DNA of 64,000 bases, from assembly GCA_963845695.1 (NCBI GenBank), contig CAWJTQ010000020.1, forward strand, positions 496,001 through 560,000, given 5' to 3'. The stretch is from CAWJTV01 sp963845695. Lineage in GTDB: Bacteria; Planctomycetota; Planctomycetia; Isosphaerales; Isosphaeraceae. Under the pieces are notes generated by a model. It ran no database searches and had not been told where the DNA came from. It saw only the letters and a program-made list of their open reading frames with translations. How positions within the stretch are numbered: position 1 is the first letter of the stretch; the number at the start of each line of letters is the position of its first letter. The translations under genes were made by a program, and so were the position numbers. Shown here in pieces: positions 46,601 to 59,571 of the stretch.

Positions 46601-48631
46601 CCCGACCCAGCGGGTCCGTCACACGGATGGGATTGCTCGCCCGGTCATAGGCCATGCTCGTCCGGTTGCCCAGCGAGTCGATCACCGCCACCAGCCGGCT
46701 GTCCGCGTCATACCGCCGCGTTGTCACGTGACCCAGCGGGTCCGTCACGCCCACCAGGCGGCTGTCCAGGTCCCACGCGTAGCTCGTCCGGTTGCCCAGT
46801 GGGTCGATCATCACCAGGCGACGATTCATCAGGTCGTGCCGATAGCTCGTGATGTTCCCCAGCGCGTCGGTCACCTGGATCAACTGGCCGTACGTATCAT
46901 ACGCGTAGCTTGTCCGGTGGCCCGTCGCGTCGATCTCCGCGATCATCTGGCCCGTTGCATCGTAACGGGTCTGGGTCGAATGTCCCAGCGGGTCGGTCAC
47001 CTGGGTGATCTGCCCCGACGCGTTATAGGCATAGCTAGTCCGGTTCCCCAAGGGGTCGATCAGCAGGATCCGGTTCCCCGACGAGTCCCACCGCAACGTC
47101 GAGCCGTGCCCTCGCTGGTCGGTCAGACCGACGATCTGGTTGCTCGCATTGTAGGTGTAACTGTACCGTCCGGACACCGGCTGGATCACCGCCGAGAGCC
47201 GCAGCACCGCGTCCGCACCCGTCACGTAGCTGAAACTTGTCCGGTTCCCACGCGGGTCGATCGCAGCCGCGATCTGCCCCGTCGTCCAGCGGTATCTCGT
47301 CGTGTTCCCCACCGCGTCGGTCATCGACGCCAGCGTCCCGTCCGTGTTGCTGGTCCACGTCGTCCGGTAGCCCAGCGGGTTCACTTGCGCCACCGTCTGC
47401 GCCCCGTACAGGTACGTCGTCCGCTCGCCCATCGGCGAGATAATCTGCGTCACTCGGTTCGGAATGCCGATCTCGTAACTGTAGCTGGTACGGTAACCCA
47501 GGGGATCGATCCACTGCAGAAGCTGTCCGTTCCCACTGTACGACATCGAGGTGATGCACAGCTCCGGCGTGACCACCCGGCGTAGGCTCGGCGCCGCGTC
47601 GATCGAGAAGCTGGTGATCCGCCCGCCGCTGTCGGTGATCCGCCGGAGGTTTGGGAGCGCCGGAGGCTCGGGGCTGCTCCAGGTGTAGGACGTGCGACGG
47701 AGAAAGGGGTCGGTGACGACGGTGTTGTTGTTGTCGAAGTAGGTCATCGTCCAGATGCCGCCGGCGGCATTGACAGTCCGGGTGAGCGGGCCGCCGGGCG
47801 ACCGGTAGAAGAAGCTCAGGCCGTTCGTCTGCGTCTCGGTCCAGGAGCCATCGGCGTTCTGGATCAGCGAGTTGGTGATCCCCGGCGGTGGTATGAGGAC
47901 GCCGCCGGGACCCGGATAGTAGACGAGGGAGGAACCGTCGTTGCGGTAGACGGTGACGTAGAGGATGGTGTCGGTCCCCACCGTGGTGGGGGAGACCGCG
48001 GCGAGGGACAGGCCGCTCCAGCCCTTGCCGCAGCCGGCGGAGAGCAAGTAGTCGCTGTGGTAGGTCAGCAGCGGCCGGGGGTCGGACGGCCCCGCCGAGG
48101 GGGGGTGCGGATGTGGGCGATGAGGCTGCCCTTGACCGGGTCAACGTGGCAGGGCGCCTCGGCCGAGGAACATCCCTGAAAGCCTCCACCGGAGTACGAG
48201 CCCTGAAGTAGTTGGGACATGGCGTCGGCGACGCTGAGGGGATTGGCGGCATCGCGGGCGGCGGCGGCGGTCCCCGGCGCGGCGGTGGAGGCGGGGATGG
48301 CGAGCTGGCCAGGGGGCGACTCGCGCGGGGTGTAGGGCTGGTCCGTCAGGTAGCAGAGGTAATTGAGCGGCAGCAAGGTGGGCTGGGATTTCTGGCAGCC
48401 GCAGCCGGTGGGATTGGGCAGGACCGCGGCGTCGCCGGCGCCGAGGGGGACGGGCGCGGTGGCGGGCGGCAGCGAGCAGGTGAGATAGCTTGAGGGGGGA
48501 CCGGAGGAGGAGCTGGAGAGGGACGAAACGCTGGATGCCGAGGATCGGGACGAGGAGCTCGATGATGAGGACCTTGACGACGAGGACCTCGATGATGAGA
48601 GGCTCGAGGAACTTGATGATGAAGAGGGCAT
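43668..48631 (-). CDS. RHS-repeat polymorphic toxin with C-terminal zincin-like domain, three frame breaks
   Basis: About 1,654 codons. A Ser-rich N-terminus (MPSSSSSSSSLSSSR) with a Cys-containing segment is followed by more than 30 YD/RHS repeats of the DPLGNRTSYAYDA type, then the RHS core end HVRARHYDPGMGRWWSRDPI and LGNSPTRWTDPSGYY, after which the variable tip begins. The tip ends, one frame away, with WSEQPGILFHELGHAYGTFD, an HExxH zinc-protease signature, and WAQWVGQCPKK. Breaks near 48098, 45885 and 43930. Such proteins release a toxic tip into rival cells. No clear immunity gene is visible. Confidence 0.85.
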
Positions 48632-48882
48632 GGGAGCAGGCTCCTATGGCGACGGTGCTGAAACGCCATGATAAGCTCGAACCATATGGAAAGCATATCG
48701 CCCCCGGGGGTGGTGTCAAGGGACTCCTCGGGTTGGGGCCGATTTTTTTGCGGGAGCGGAAAATAGGCGGCGCAACGCCGACCGAACGGGTGCATACCGG
48801 CGACCGTTCGTCCTGAGCTGCCCGATTGGAGCTGTGTGGAACCGGAGGGCTGGTTTGAGGCGTGTCAACGCCATGTCATTTT

Positions 48883-49021
48883 GGCTCATGGGCCGGGATT
48901 GGTGATGACCTCGGGTGTAGGGTGGGTGCAACCCACCATAACCCCAAGTCGGATGGTGGGTTGCACCCACCCTACACATCCGCTGGCACGGGTCATTACC
49001 AATTTCGGCCCATGAGCCGTC
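48883..49021. repeat. Nested palindromes
   Basis: The inner perfect palindrome (arms TGTAGGGTGGGTGCAACCCA... at 48916-48939 and 48953-48976) sits inside an outer imperfect inverted repeat (GGCTCATGGGCC.. ATTGGTGATGACC at 48883-48911 and complement at 48992-49016). The arrangement suggests one palindromic element inserted within another, between the RHS and glycosyltransferase genes. The remainder of 48632-49277 has no supported gene. Confidence 0.8.
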
Positions 49022-49277
49022 ATTTTTCCAATCACGCTGGTCTTAGGGGCTAGATGTCCGTTTCGCAACTTCCTAGTCAGTTAGCTTGAGTCGTCGGTTG
49101 TGCGACCCTGGAAGATAAGACGCGATGAAGCGGGATGCCGGAAGGACTAGCAGCTTGACCGTCCGTGCGCTGGAGCATCAAAATACGTTCGGTGTCCGCC
49201 AGATCAAGCATCGAAGGGCCGGTGCGGGTAGCCGACTCCGGAAGTTCCATGATTCCCCATCCTCCTGTGGATTATCG

Positions 49278-50342
49278 ATGGTGAGCGCCCTCGGAGCGAG
49301 TGACAACTCGGCCCAGCCCTCGGCCAGCAACTCCTCCGGCCCGGTGGCGGTCCCTCGGCGCCTCATCCTCAAGTGCTCCCTCAGCCCCGGGGACATCGTC
49401 GTGATGACGGCCACCGTGCGCGACCTGCAACGGGCGTATCCGGGACGGTTCCTCGTCGATGTCCGGACCACCGGCCCGGAGATCTGGGAAAACAACCCCC
49501 ACTTGACCCCGCTCCGGGAGGATGACCCCGATGTCCGGACGATCGAGATGCACTACCCCTTGATCCACGAGTGTAATCAACGGCCGTATCACTTCATCCA
49601 TGCGTATGCGAAGTACCTGGAGGAACAACTCGGACTCTCGATCCCGCTGACCGAGTTCAAGGGAGACATCCACATCTCGGACACGGAAAAGGGCTGGATT
49701 TCCCAGGTCGAGGAGACCGGCTTTCGGGGACATTTCTGGATCATCATCGCCGGCGGCAAGTATGATTTCACGGCCAAATGGTGGGACCCCGCCCGGGCTC
49801 AGGCGGTGGTGGACCATTTCCGGGGGAGAATCCTCTTCGTCCAATGCGGCGAGTCGGATCACTGGCATCCGCGCCTCGACGGGGTCCTCGACCTGGTCGG
49901 CAAGACGGACCTGCGTCAGTTCATACGGCTGATGTACCACGCCGACGGCGTCCTCTGCCCGGTGACGTTCGCCATGCACCTGGCGGCCGCCGTGGAGACC
50001 AGGCCGGGCCAACCTTTGAACCGGCCCTGCGTGGTCGTGGCCGGGGGTCGCGAGCCCTCCCACTGGGAGGCTTATACCCACCACCAGTACATCGGAACCA
50101 ATGGGGCACTCCGCTGCTGCGACGCGGGCGGATGCTGGCGATCGCGTTGTCAGCCGGTCGGCGACGGCGACGAGAAGGACCTGAACCTCTGCCTGGACCC
50201 GGTCCAGATCTCCCCCGATCTCCGCATTGCGCGGTGCATGGACATGATCACCGCGGCCGATGTGATCCGCCGGATTGAGATGTACTACGAGGGAGGCAGC
50301 CTCCGTTACAACGACCCCGGCGCGACGGTGAGTAGGTCCTGA
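49278..50342 (+). CDS. GT9/heptosyltransferase-like glycosyltransferase
   Basis: About 354 residues. RRLILKCSLSPGDIVVMTAT (N-terminal Rossmann start typical of ADP-heptose transferase-like proteins), VDVRTTGPEIWENNPHLTPL, FWIIIAGGKYDFTAKWWDPA (acceptor/donor interface), VQCGESDHWHPRL, DLVGKTDLRQFIRLMYHADG (donor-site motif) and CPVTFAMHLAAAVE. Cys-rich end RCCDAGGCWRSRC. The frame is open to 49125, but the extra N-terminus is Arg/Ser-rich and unconserved. Stands alone on the plus strand; likely transfers a sugar to a surface glycan. Confidence 0.8.
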   Translation: MVSALGASDNSAQPSASNSSGPVAVPRRLILKCSLSPGDIVVMTATVRDLQRAYPGRFLVDVRTTGPEIWENNPHLTPLREDDPDVRTIEMHYPLIHECNQRPYHFIHAYAKYLEEQLGLSIPLTEFKGDIHISDTEKGWISQVEETGFRGHFWIIIAGGKYDFTAKWWDPARAQAVVDHFRGRILFVQCGESDHWHPRLDGVLDLVGKTDLRQFIRLMYHADGVLCPVTFAMHLAAAVETRPGQPLNRPCVVVAGGREPSHWEAYTHHQYIGTNGALRCCDAGGCWRSRCQPVGDGDEKDLNLCLDPVQISPDLRIARCMDMITAADVIRRIEMYYEGGSLRYNDPGATVSRS

Positions 50343-50870
50343 AACGGCGTCAACCTGGGGACCAATCTCGACATTCCTCGTCAAACACCACCGAGTGGGG
50401 TGTGTCACGGGCGGGCCCTCGCACCACGCCTGTGAACCGCTTCGGTGCGACCAGGAACCGCCGAAGACCAGGGGCATTGCCAAGTCCGACGATCGCAATT
50501 AATATTTGTATATTGTGATCAATAAATTTAAAAATTTAGTAAAAAAGCTTTATATTTTCTCCCAGGTTGCGCGTGTCGAAAAAGGTTCACAACGGTGTTC
50601 CTCCGCCCGTCACCTGTTCCACCACCTGTTATCAGGGGAGGAGCGGACCGCCGGGACGAACGGTCTCGAACGATCCGGGCGAACGGTTCGGTACTCACCC
50701 CTGGCACACCTTCTCCCCGGCGGGGAGGAGGGGACGGTGTGCGCCTCCGTCCGGCGGGGAAGATCCCGTGGAACCAACCCGCTGTCGCCCTCTCCCCGCC
50801 AGGGAGACGGATGGGGTGATGAGGCCGCACGGTGGTGTTCACCGAGAAGTCTCCCAATCTCTGCTGCCGC
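50343..50870. other. Intergenic region without a supported gene
   Basis: Includes an unusually AT-rich island (about 50500-50560, AATAAATTTAAAAATTTAG) and downstream GC-rich repeats such as CTCCCCGGCGGGGAG at 50712-50726 and CTCTCCCCGCCAGGGAG at 50791-50807. Frames across these are repeat-derived, not coding-like. Confidence 0.55.
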
Positions 50871-54143
<3,273 letters not shown>

Positions 54144-54236
54144 TGCCTGATGTTGGTTAGTGGCTCGTGACGGGTGGATGGTGCCAGCGAGCAACGAAAG
54201 GGTCCTCTCTCGTCACTGGCCACTCGCCACTCGCCA

Positions 54237-55175
54237 CTACGTCGTAGGAATTCTAGGGAGCGGTCCGCGTTCTGACCATGGCGACGCCGCGGCCGAGCTC
54301 CCCGGGCGGTCGGCGCGACGATGAGGACGGGGCGGCAATCCATGGGGCGGTTCGGCCCGCGGGGGGACGGGCCACGATTCTGGGTCGGTCGCCCGGACGG
54401 CTCGATGGACGGTCTCGATCAAGTCATCGATGTCACAGGGGAGTTCGAGGCAAGCGATGGCTCCGGCGGCCTTGGCCCGGGCGACGATCGCCCGATCCGC
54501 GAATCCCGCCAGCACGATGACCGGGCCCATCCGCCTCGCGCGCCCTTCCAGCCGTTCGGCCCAGCCCGGCTCGAGCACCGGGAGTTCCCAGATCGTCAGC
54601 ACCTGCTCCAAGAAGGACCCGGATCGATTCCGGGCTCGGAGCAGTCCTCCGATCTCCTGATCGTCGATCGCGTCCGCCCGATAGCCAGCCGCCTCAAAGA
54701 CATCGGCCAAGGCCCGGCACAGTTCGTCATCGCCGCCGGCCACCTCGATCCGAAACGCCGGCGCCACGGAGCGGGGGTTCCGGCGTTCACCTCCTTCGAA
54801 CCGGCGGGCGATCTGGCCGGGCAGCACATCGGCCGCGGTCGCCTCCGAGACGATGAGATCGACCAGCCCCGACCAGCGTTCCAGTTCCTCATAGCGGATA
54901 TAAGGACTGACGCAGAGGATCACCACGGGCACGGCGCGGCCGCCGGGGACTTCACGCCAGCCCCTGACCCGATCGGCATCGCTTCCGGCAATCCCATGGC
55001 GATGGATGACGATGACGCGCGGAGAGTGCTCGCGGTCGAAGGGACGCTCGGGCAGCGGCCCCGGGCAGTCTAACTGTTGGGTCTCGCCCACGGTCAGGAC
55101 CGCATCGGCAATCCTGGCGACCCAAGGGTCTCCCAGATCACCAATGAACCAGATGGGTCTTGGAGATGCGTCCAT
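54237..55175 (-). CDS. Receiver-like regulatory protein of unknown function
   Basis: 312 residues. Two Rossmann-like halves: RPIWFIGDLGDPWVARIADA with VPVVILCVSPYIRYEELERW (first), and FRIEVAGGDDELCRALADVF, then GPVIVLAGFADRAIVARAKA, GAIACLELPCDIDDLIETVH (second), the latter like the end of response-regulator receiver domains but lacking a clear phospho-acceptor Asp. The C-terminal tail is Pro/Arg-rich. The start MDASPRPIW at 55175 is preferred over 55292. It could be a degenerate receiver for protein interaction; no kinase gene is adjacent. Confidence 0.55.
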   Translation of the reverse strand: MDASPRPIWFIGDLGDPWVARIADAVLTVGETQQLDCPGPLPERPFDREHSPRVIVIHRHGIAGSDADRVRGWREVPGGRAVPVVILCVSPYIRYEELERWSGLVDLIVSEATAADVLPGQIARRFEGGERRNPRSVAPAFRIEVAGGDDELCRALADVFEAAGYRADAIDDQEIGGLLRARNRSGSFLEQVLTIWELPVLEPGWAERLEGRARRMGPVIVLAGFADRAIVARAKAAGAIACLELPCDIDDLIETVHRAVRATDPESWPVPPRAEPPHGLPPRPHRRADRPGSSAAASPWSERGPLPRIPTT

Positions 55176-55292
55176 GGAACGCCCAGCCTCCCTGCGCCGT
55201 CGATGCCGCCGTGCGCAGACATCCTCGCGCCGTCGTGGGATCGACTGATCGTCAAACTTAACACAAGGTGCCGTCTCGGGCAATGCAATCAC

Positions 55293-55920
55293 GTGATTCG
55301 CCTCTTCGCCTCATCGGCGAGGGTCTTCCCTCGATCGCCTCGATCCCCGCTCTGCCAAGCATGCATTCCTGTCAAGAGTGGGTTCGTTTCGTGAGATTGG
55401 GGTGGGGTCGCTGGGTTCGTTCCTCGGCGTCGTGTTCACCTCCGACAAGCGGCCTTGACGGCCTGGACGCCATGGCGTGGCACCCTGGACGCGTCGGCCC
55501 GGCCCTCCGATATCGACGTAAAGTCTTTTAGATAATCGACTTACGTCTGAAAATCGGCGGCACGATATGGCACGTTTTGGCATCTTTTCGGCCCGGCTGC
55601 CGCGCCGGGTTCACGGTTCTCGACCCGCGGCGGATCGGCCGGCACTGGAACAGGGATCCGTGGTCCGTGACGATGGGAGGAGGGCCTGCGTGGGACGGGA
55701 ACCGTGCGGCGAGCGACCCCGGGGCCGCTCCCGCGCGCGATCTATACTTACAGGATGCCTCAGCTTTTGAGATTCGTTAATGCACTTATGGGGGGATTGG
55801 CGCTTTTTCTCGGCGCAACCCCGGACGCGACTGAGACATAAAAAATCTTACAAAAAAAGTCGTGCGACTGTCCCCGAACCGGAGATGTGGGTTGCTCGCT
55901 GGACTTCGGGCGGGGTTCTC
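55293..55920. other. Intergenic region with an inverted repeat; no supported gene
   Basis: GACGTAAAGTC (55515-55525) and GACTTACGTC (55538-55547) form a near-perfect inverted repeat that could be an operator or terminator. Open frames nearby are Arg/Pro-rich and lack coding signals. An A-rich run (TAAAAAATCTTACAAAAAAA) lies at 55838-55857. Confidence 0.45.
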
Positions 55921-56511
55921 TCAGACGCGGGTGGGCGCCTGCTCAGGGGTGACCTGCGGGAACCGTTCGACCCTGGCGCGGACCTCGCGGTCGCCGGGGC
56001 ATTCGGCGAGCACCGCGCGCAGAGTTCGGCGGCCTCGACCGCGTCGCCGCGTTCCTGGGCAGCACGGCGAGATTGCGCCGGGTGAGATGGCCGTAGATGC
56101 CCATGTCCAGGCTGGCGAACTGTTCGGGACGCCGCAATCCCAGGATTCGGCGCCAGCACGCTTTGGCCTCGGCCGATTCGCCCCGCTGCCGATGCACCAC
56201 CGCCTTGCGGAACAGGAGCTCGGCGTCCTGGTCGTCGAGGCAGAGCCCCTCGGTGCAGGTCCGCAGCGCCTCGGCCGACTCGCCCAGCATCTGGTGCGAC
56301 CGGGCGATCAGGGCATACAGCTTCCGCGTGATCGAGTCGCTGGGTGCCGACCGCGCCAGGCTCCCGCGGAGGTCATCGAGCGCCCCGCGCAATCGCGCCG
56401 CTCGATGGCGATCGCACCGAGATTGAACAGGATGAACGGCTCGTCGGGCCGCCCCCCCCGCCGCGGCTCTTCGCGGTATTGATCGCCGAGAAGTTTCAAA
56501 ATCTCCTAGCA
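55921..56511 (-). pseudogene. C-terminal TPR remnant of a GT2-TPR protein
   Basis: ILKLLGDQYREEPRRGGRPD, DEPFILFNLGAIAIERRDYA, YALIARSHQMLGESAEALRT, DAELLFRKAVVHRQRGESAE and SLDMGIYGHLTRRNLAVLAQ, then AVLAECPGDREVRARVERFP, spread over three frames. The TPR pattern and the PFxLFNLG and HLTRRNL landmarks match the TPR part of the glycosyltransferase at 31636-33506. The catalytic GT2 domain is absent: a stop codon directly precedes the fragment. A truncated duplicate rather than a working gene. Confidence 0.7.
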
Positions 56512-56579
56512 ATTCGAAGAGAAAGGCCGCTGTTGTTACACTACTTGAGGAATTCGGGAGATGAGCGGGGGCTAGGTGC

Positions 56580-58277
56580 ATGGTGAAGAATCAGTACGGT
56601 GCGGCGCTCCGAGGCATCCGAACGCTGTTCGACGTGGGGACGACCGGGGGACTGACAGACGAGCAGTTGCTCGAGCTCGTCGCGGGCCGTGACCGGGAGT
56701 CGACCGAGGCGGCTGAGCTGGCGTTCGCCGAGCTGGTCGCACGGCACGGTCCGATGGTCCTCCGCGTCTGCCACACCATCCTGGGCGACCTGCATGAGGC
56801 CGAGGACGCGTTCCAGGCCACGTTCCTGGTCCTGGCACGCCGGGCCCAGTCGATTCGCAATCGGGGCTCGGCGGCCAGTTGGCTCCACGGCGTAGCCCAT
56901 CGGGTCGCGAGGGCCGCCCGCATGGCCGCCGGCCAGCGACGGACGCACGAGCGGAAAGCGGCCGAGCTGGCGAGGCGATCCGCGGATCACCCGGGCTGGG
57001 ACGATGTCGGGGAGGTGCTCCATGAAGAGATCGAACGGCTCCCGGAGCGGTATCGCGTGGCGATCGTCCTCTGCGACATGGAAGGCCTTACCGAGGGACA
57101 GGCGGCTCGGCAGGTCGGCTGGCCGATTGGGACGGTGCGGAGCCGGTTGATGCGGGGACGGGAGCGACTGCGGGTCCGCCTGATCGGCCGGGGCCTCGCC
57201 CCATCATTGGTTCTGTTCGGTTCACTCCCAACCTCCGAGGCAGCCTTCGTGGTTGTGCCGGCTTGCCTGTTGAGTTCCACGACGAAGGGGGCGTTGCAAT
57301 TCGCGGCGGCCGGGGCGGTCCCGGTTGTGGTTTCTACTCTATCGGAAGGGGTCTTGAGAGCGATGTTTCTCACCATGCTGAAGATGTCCGCAGGGGCGTT
57401 GCTCGCCGTCGGGTCGGTCTCCCTGCTGGTGATCGGCGCGGCCGGATTCGCCCAGGAAAAGTCGACTGCGAGATCATCGGAGATCGTTCAGGTCTCGCAA
57501 GAGGGTCAAGTCGTTGGGCCGGCCGGCCGACCGATCGGAGTCAAGTCTTCGGAGACACCAGCGGTATCGCCCCGGACCAAGGCGATCCTGGCCAAGCTCG
57601 AAAAGCCCGTTTCCATGGTGTTTCCCAATGAAACGCCGCTCGGTGACGTCTTGAAGTACATCAAGCAGGCGACAACAACGCCTTCATTCCCCGGCCTGCC
57701 CATCTATGTGGACCCGGTGGGCCTGCGAGAGACCGACAGAACCTTGACCTCAACCATCACAATCGACATCGAGAACGCACCTTTAAGAGTGACGCTCTCG
57801 CATGTCCTCACTCAACTGGGCTTGGCCTACACTGTTAAAGACGAGGTTCTGATCATCAGCTCACGGAAGGGAATTGACCGGGAGCAGAAAGAGACGGCGG
57901 TTTTGGCCCAGGACGCCACGCCGAGGACGAAGGCGGTGCTGGCCAAGCTCGACCAGCCGATCGGCATGTCGTTCCCCACTGAAACGCCGCTGAGGGGTGT
58001 GCTGAACTCTATCAAGGAGGCGACCGTGACGTCCACGTTCGCCGGCGTCCCCGTGTATGTGGACCCGGTCGGCCTCAAGGAAACCGATCGATCCCTCGAC
58101 TCGACCATCTCGATCGACCTCGATGGCGTCCCCCTCAGGACGACCCTGCGGTTACTCCTCAAGCAGGTTGACCTGGCTTATGTCGTCAAGGACGGCCTGT
58201 TGATCATCAGCTCCACGGACGCCGTTCGAAAGCTCGAAGGCCAGCCCGACGGCGAAGCCAAAGGCAAGGAGAAATGA
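56580..58277 (+). CDS. ECF sigma factor fused to a membrane helix and two STN/DUF4974-like repeats
   Basis: 565 residues, intact. Sigma region 2: AFAELVARHGPMVLRVCHTI with EAEDAFQATFLVLARRA; region 4: LPERYRVAIVLCDMEGLTEG, QAARQVGWPIGTVRSRLMRG. Then a hydrophobic segment (MSAGALLAVGSVSLLVIGAA, near residue 275) and two similar 85-residue repeats: PLGDVLKYIKQATTTPSFPG and PLRGVLNSIKEATVTSTFAG, each followed by VYVDPVGLxETDR and VKDxLLIISS. The repeats resemble secretin/TonB short N-terminal domains. The sigma factor is probably held at the membrane and controlled by the outer domains. Confidence 0.9.
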   Translation: MVKNQYGAALRGIRTLFDVGTTGGLTDEQLLELVAGRDRESTEAAELAFAELVARHGPMVLRVCHTILGDLHEAEDAFQATFLVLARRAQSIRNRGSAASWLHGVAHRVARAARMAAGQRRTHERKAAELARRSADHPGWDDVGEVLHEEIERLPERYRVAIVLCDMEGLTEGQAARQVGWPIGTVRSRLMRGRERLRVRLIGRGLAPSLVLFGSLPTSEAAFVVVPACLLSSTTKGALQFAAAGAVPVVVSTLSEGVLRAMFLTMLKMSAGALLAVGSVSLLVIGAAGFAQEKSTARSSEIVQVSQEGQVVGPAGRPIGVKSSETPAVSPRTKAILAKLEKPVSMVFPNETPLGDVLKYIKQATTTPSFPGLPIYVDPVGLRETDRTLTSTITIDIENAPLRVTLSHVLTQLGLAYTVKDEVLIISSRKGIDREQKETAVLAQDATPRTKAVLAKLDQPIGMSFPTETPLRGVLNSIKEATVTSTFAGVPVYVDPVGLKETDRSLDSTISIDLDGVPLRTTLRLLLKQVDLAYVVKDGLLIISSTDAVRKLEGQPDGEAKGKEK

Positions 58278-58283
58278 AGAAAG

Positions 58284-58348
58284 TTGTATCCGGCGGGCCG
58301 GGGTAGAGCTCAGCCGGATCCCAAGCGGTCTCGGCCCGCCGGATACAA
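58284..58348. terminator. 17-bp palindrome after the ECF fusion gene, terminator or REP-like
   Basis: TTGTATCCGGCGGGCCG (58284-58300) and its exact complement (58332-58348), seven bases after the stop codon. The strong GC stem could end transcription, but the 31-base loop and missing T-run also fit a dispersed palindrome. 58349-58640 shows no gene. Confidence 0.55.
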
Positions 58349-58639
58349 TCTCGTTGAACTGTGCCGCTTCGCGGTGGGCATTCACCCTTTGGTCTTTGAA
58401 TCGCCCGGCCAGTCCCTAGCACGGCCCTGGATCGGCTTCATCGGGGCCCGGCACGCCGTCTCCACTGTCATCTGAGCCGCGAAGTCACTTCCTCCGGCTT
58501 GGGGGATCGCCTGATCTTGACCGCTTTCGCCCGACTTTTGCCCCCAGCCCGGGGATTCCCCGGGCCGCCTCTCCTGACGGTCGTTGACCGCGTCAACTTC
58601 TGAGGCTTGTCAGCAGCGGTCAGGGGTTGAGCCACTTTC

Positions 58640-59110
58640 GCGGCCAGGGAGGAAATGGGTGTCGGAGGAAATGGGTGTCCGGAGGAAATGGGTGTCAGGA
58701 CCGGAAACGGGGACGAGGGGACCGGAAACGGGGACGGGACCGGAAACGGGGACGCAGCTAGTTTTGCGGAAACGGGACCGGAAACGACCGGAAACGGACC
58801 GGAAACGGGGACGCAGCTAGTTTTGGGGACCGGGGGACCGGGGGACTGGAAACGGGGACGCAGCTAGTTTTAAGCCTCATCCAGGCTGGCCAAAACTAGC
58901 TGCGTCCTCGTTTCTCGTTTCCGGTCTAAGCCCCATTCGACCGGAAACGGGGACGCAGACTGACCGGAAACGGGGACGCAGCTGACCGGAAACGGGGACG
59001 TGACCGGAAACGGGGACGCAGCTAGTTTTAAGCCTCATCCAGGCTGGCCAAAACTAGCTGCGTCCTCGTTTCCGGTCTGCGTCCTCGTTTCCGGTCTTCG
59101 GAGCTTCGGA
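58640..59110. repeat. Cluster of palindromic element P2 (two full copies) with many single arms
   Basis: Full copies at 58848-58914 and 59004-59075: GGAAACGGGGACGCAGCTAG plus TTTT, a 20-base loop AAGCCTCATCCAGGCTGGCC, and the complementary arm. Around them, ACCGGAAACGGGGACG recurs about ten times at irregular spacing, and GGAAATGGGTGTC three times (58652-58697). This is a mosaic of repeated arm insertions, not coding sequence. Confidence 0.92.
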
Positions 59111-59229
59111 CTGGACGGAACAGATGACCCGGCGGTTGAACATCGACTTAGTCCCCCGTCCCCGGGGTCGTCCTCCAAGGAAAAATGAACTGACACCATT
59201 TTCCCATCTTTCCGGTCCCTGGCCAGGGG

Positions 59230-59490
59230 GAATCTAGCTGCGTCCCCGTTTCCGTTCCCCTCAACCTCGCGTTCGCCCTTTGTGAAAGCGAGCGACACCG
59301 GCCGATTCAGTTTGTCGTAGCTCAGCACTCCGCCAACATGGGCGAGCGCGGCGATCGCCTCGTCCCTCGGGGTGCGCTGTTCCGGTAATTGCTGGGCCAG
59401 CATCAAAGCGCCGCACGTCGCAACGACAGAGCACGCTGGCGCGGTCAAGGTCCGCTTCGCTGGCTGCAGGGGCGATGTCACGTCTCTCAC
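59230..59490 (-). pseudogene. N-terminal remnant of a leucine-rich-repeat-type protein cut by the P2 cluster
   Basis: MRDVTSPLQPAKRTLTAPAC and CGALMLAQQLPEQRTPRDEA, then AIAALAHVGGVLSYDKLNRP and VSLAFTKGER. The EAIAALxxxGGxxxYD...RPV.S pattern is the usual entry of planctomycete LRR proteins before the first repeat. Here the frame runs into ACGGAAACGGGGACGCAGCTA arms within a few codons, so the LRR part is gone. Confidence 0.6.
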
Positions 59491-59571
59491 TGTTGGCTCC
59501 TGTGATTCACTGGACTCCCTTACAATCCAAGGGCGTCGGCGACCCCGCCAGGCGCATGCGGTGGTGCCGTA

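Noticed and set aside
44375..47585. Long plus-strand frames (44375-45487 and 46350-47585) with Val/Arg/His-rich repeats
   Set aside because: Mirror images of the YD repeats of the RHS gene; their periodicity is that of the repeat, not of an own domain.
48716..49068. Small frames reading RVGATHHPTWGYGGLHPPYT
   Set aside because: Chance translation of the nested palindromes.
49272..50498. 408-codon minus-strand frame
   Set aside because: Antisense to the GT9-like gene, which carries clear motifs.
58584..59188. Plus-strand frames with GPETGTGPETG-type repeats
   Set aside because: Direct translation of the P2 arm cluster; no coding signal outside the repeats.
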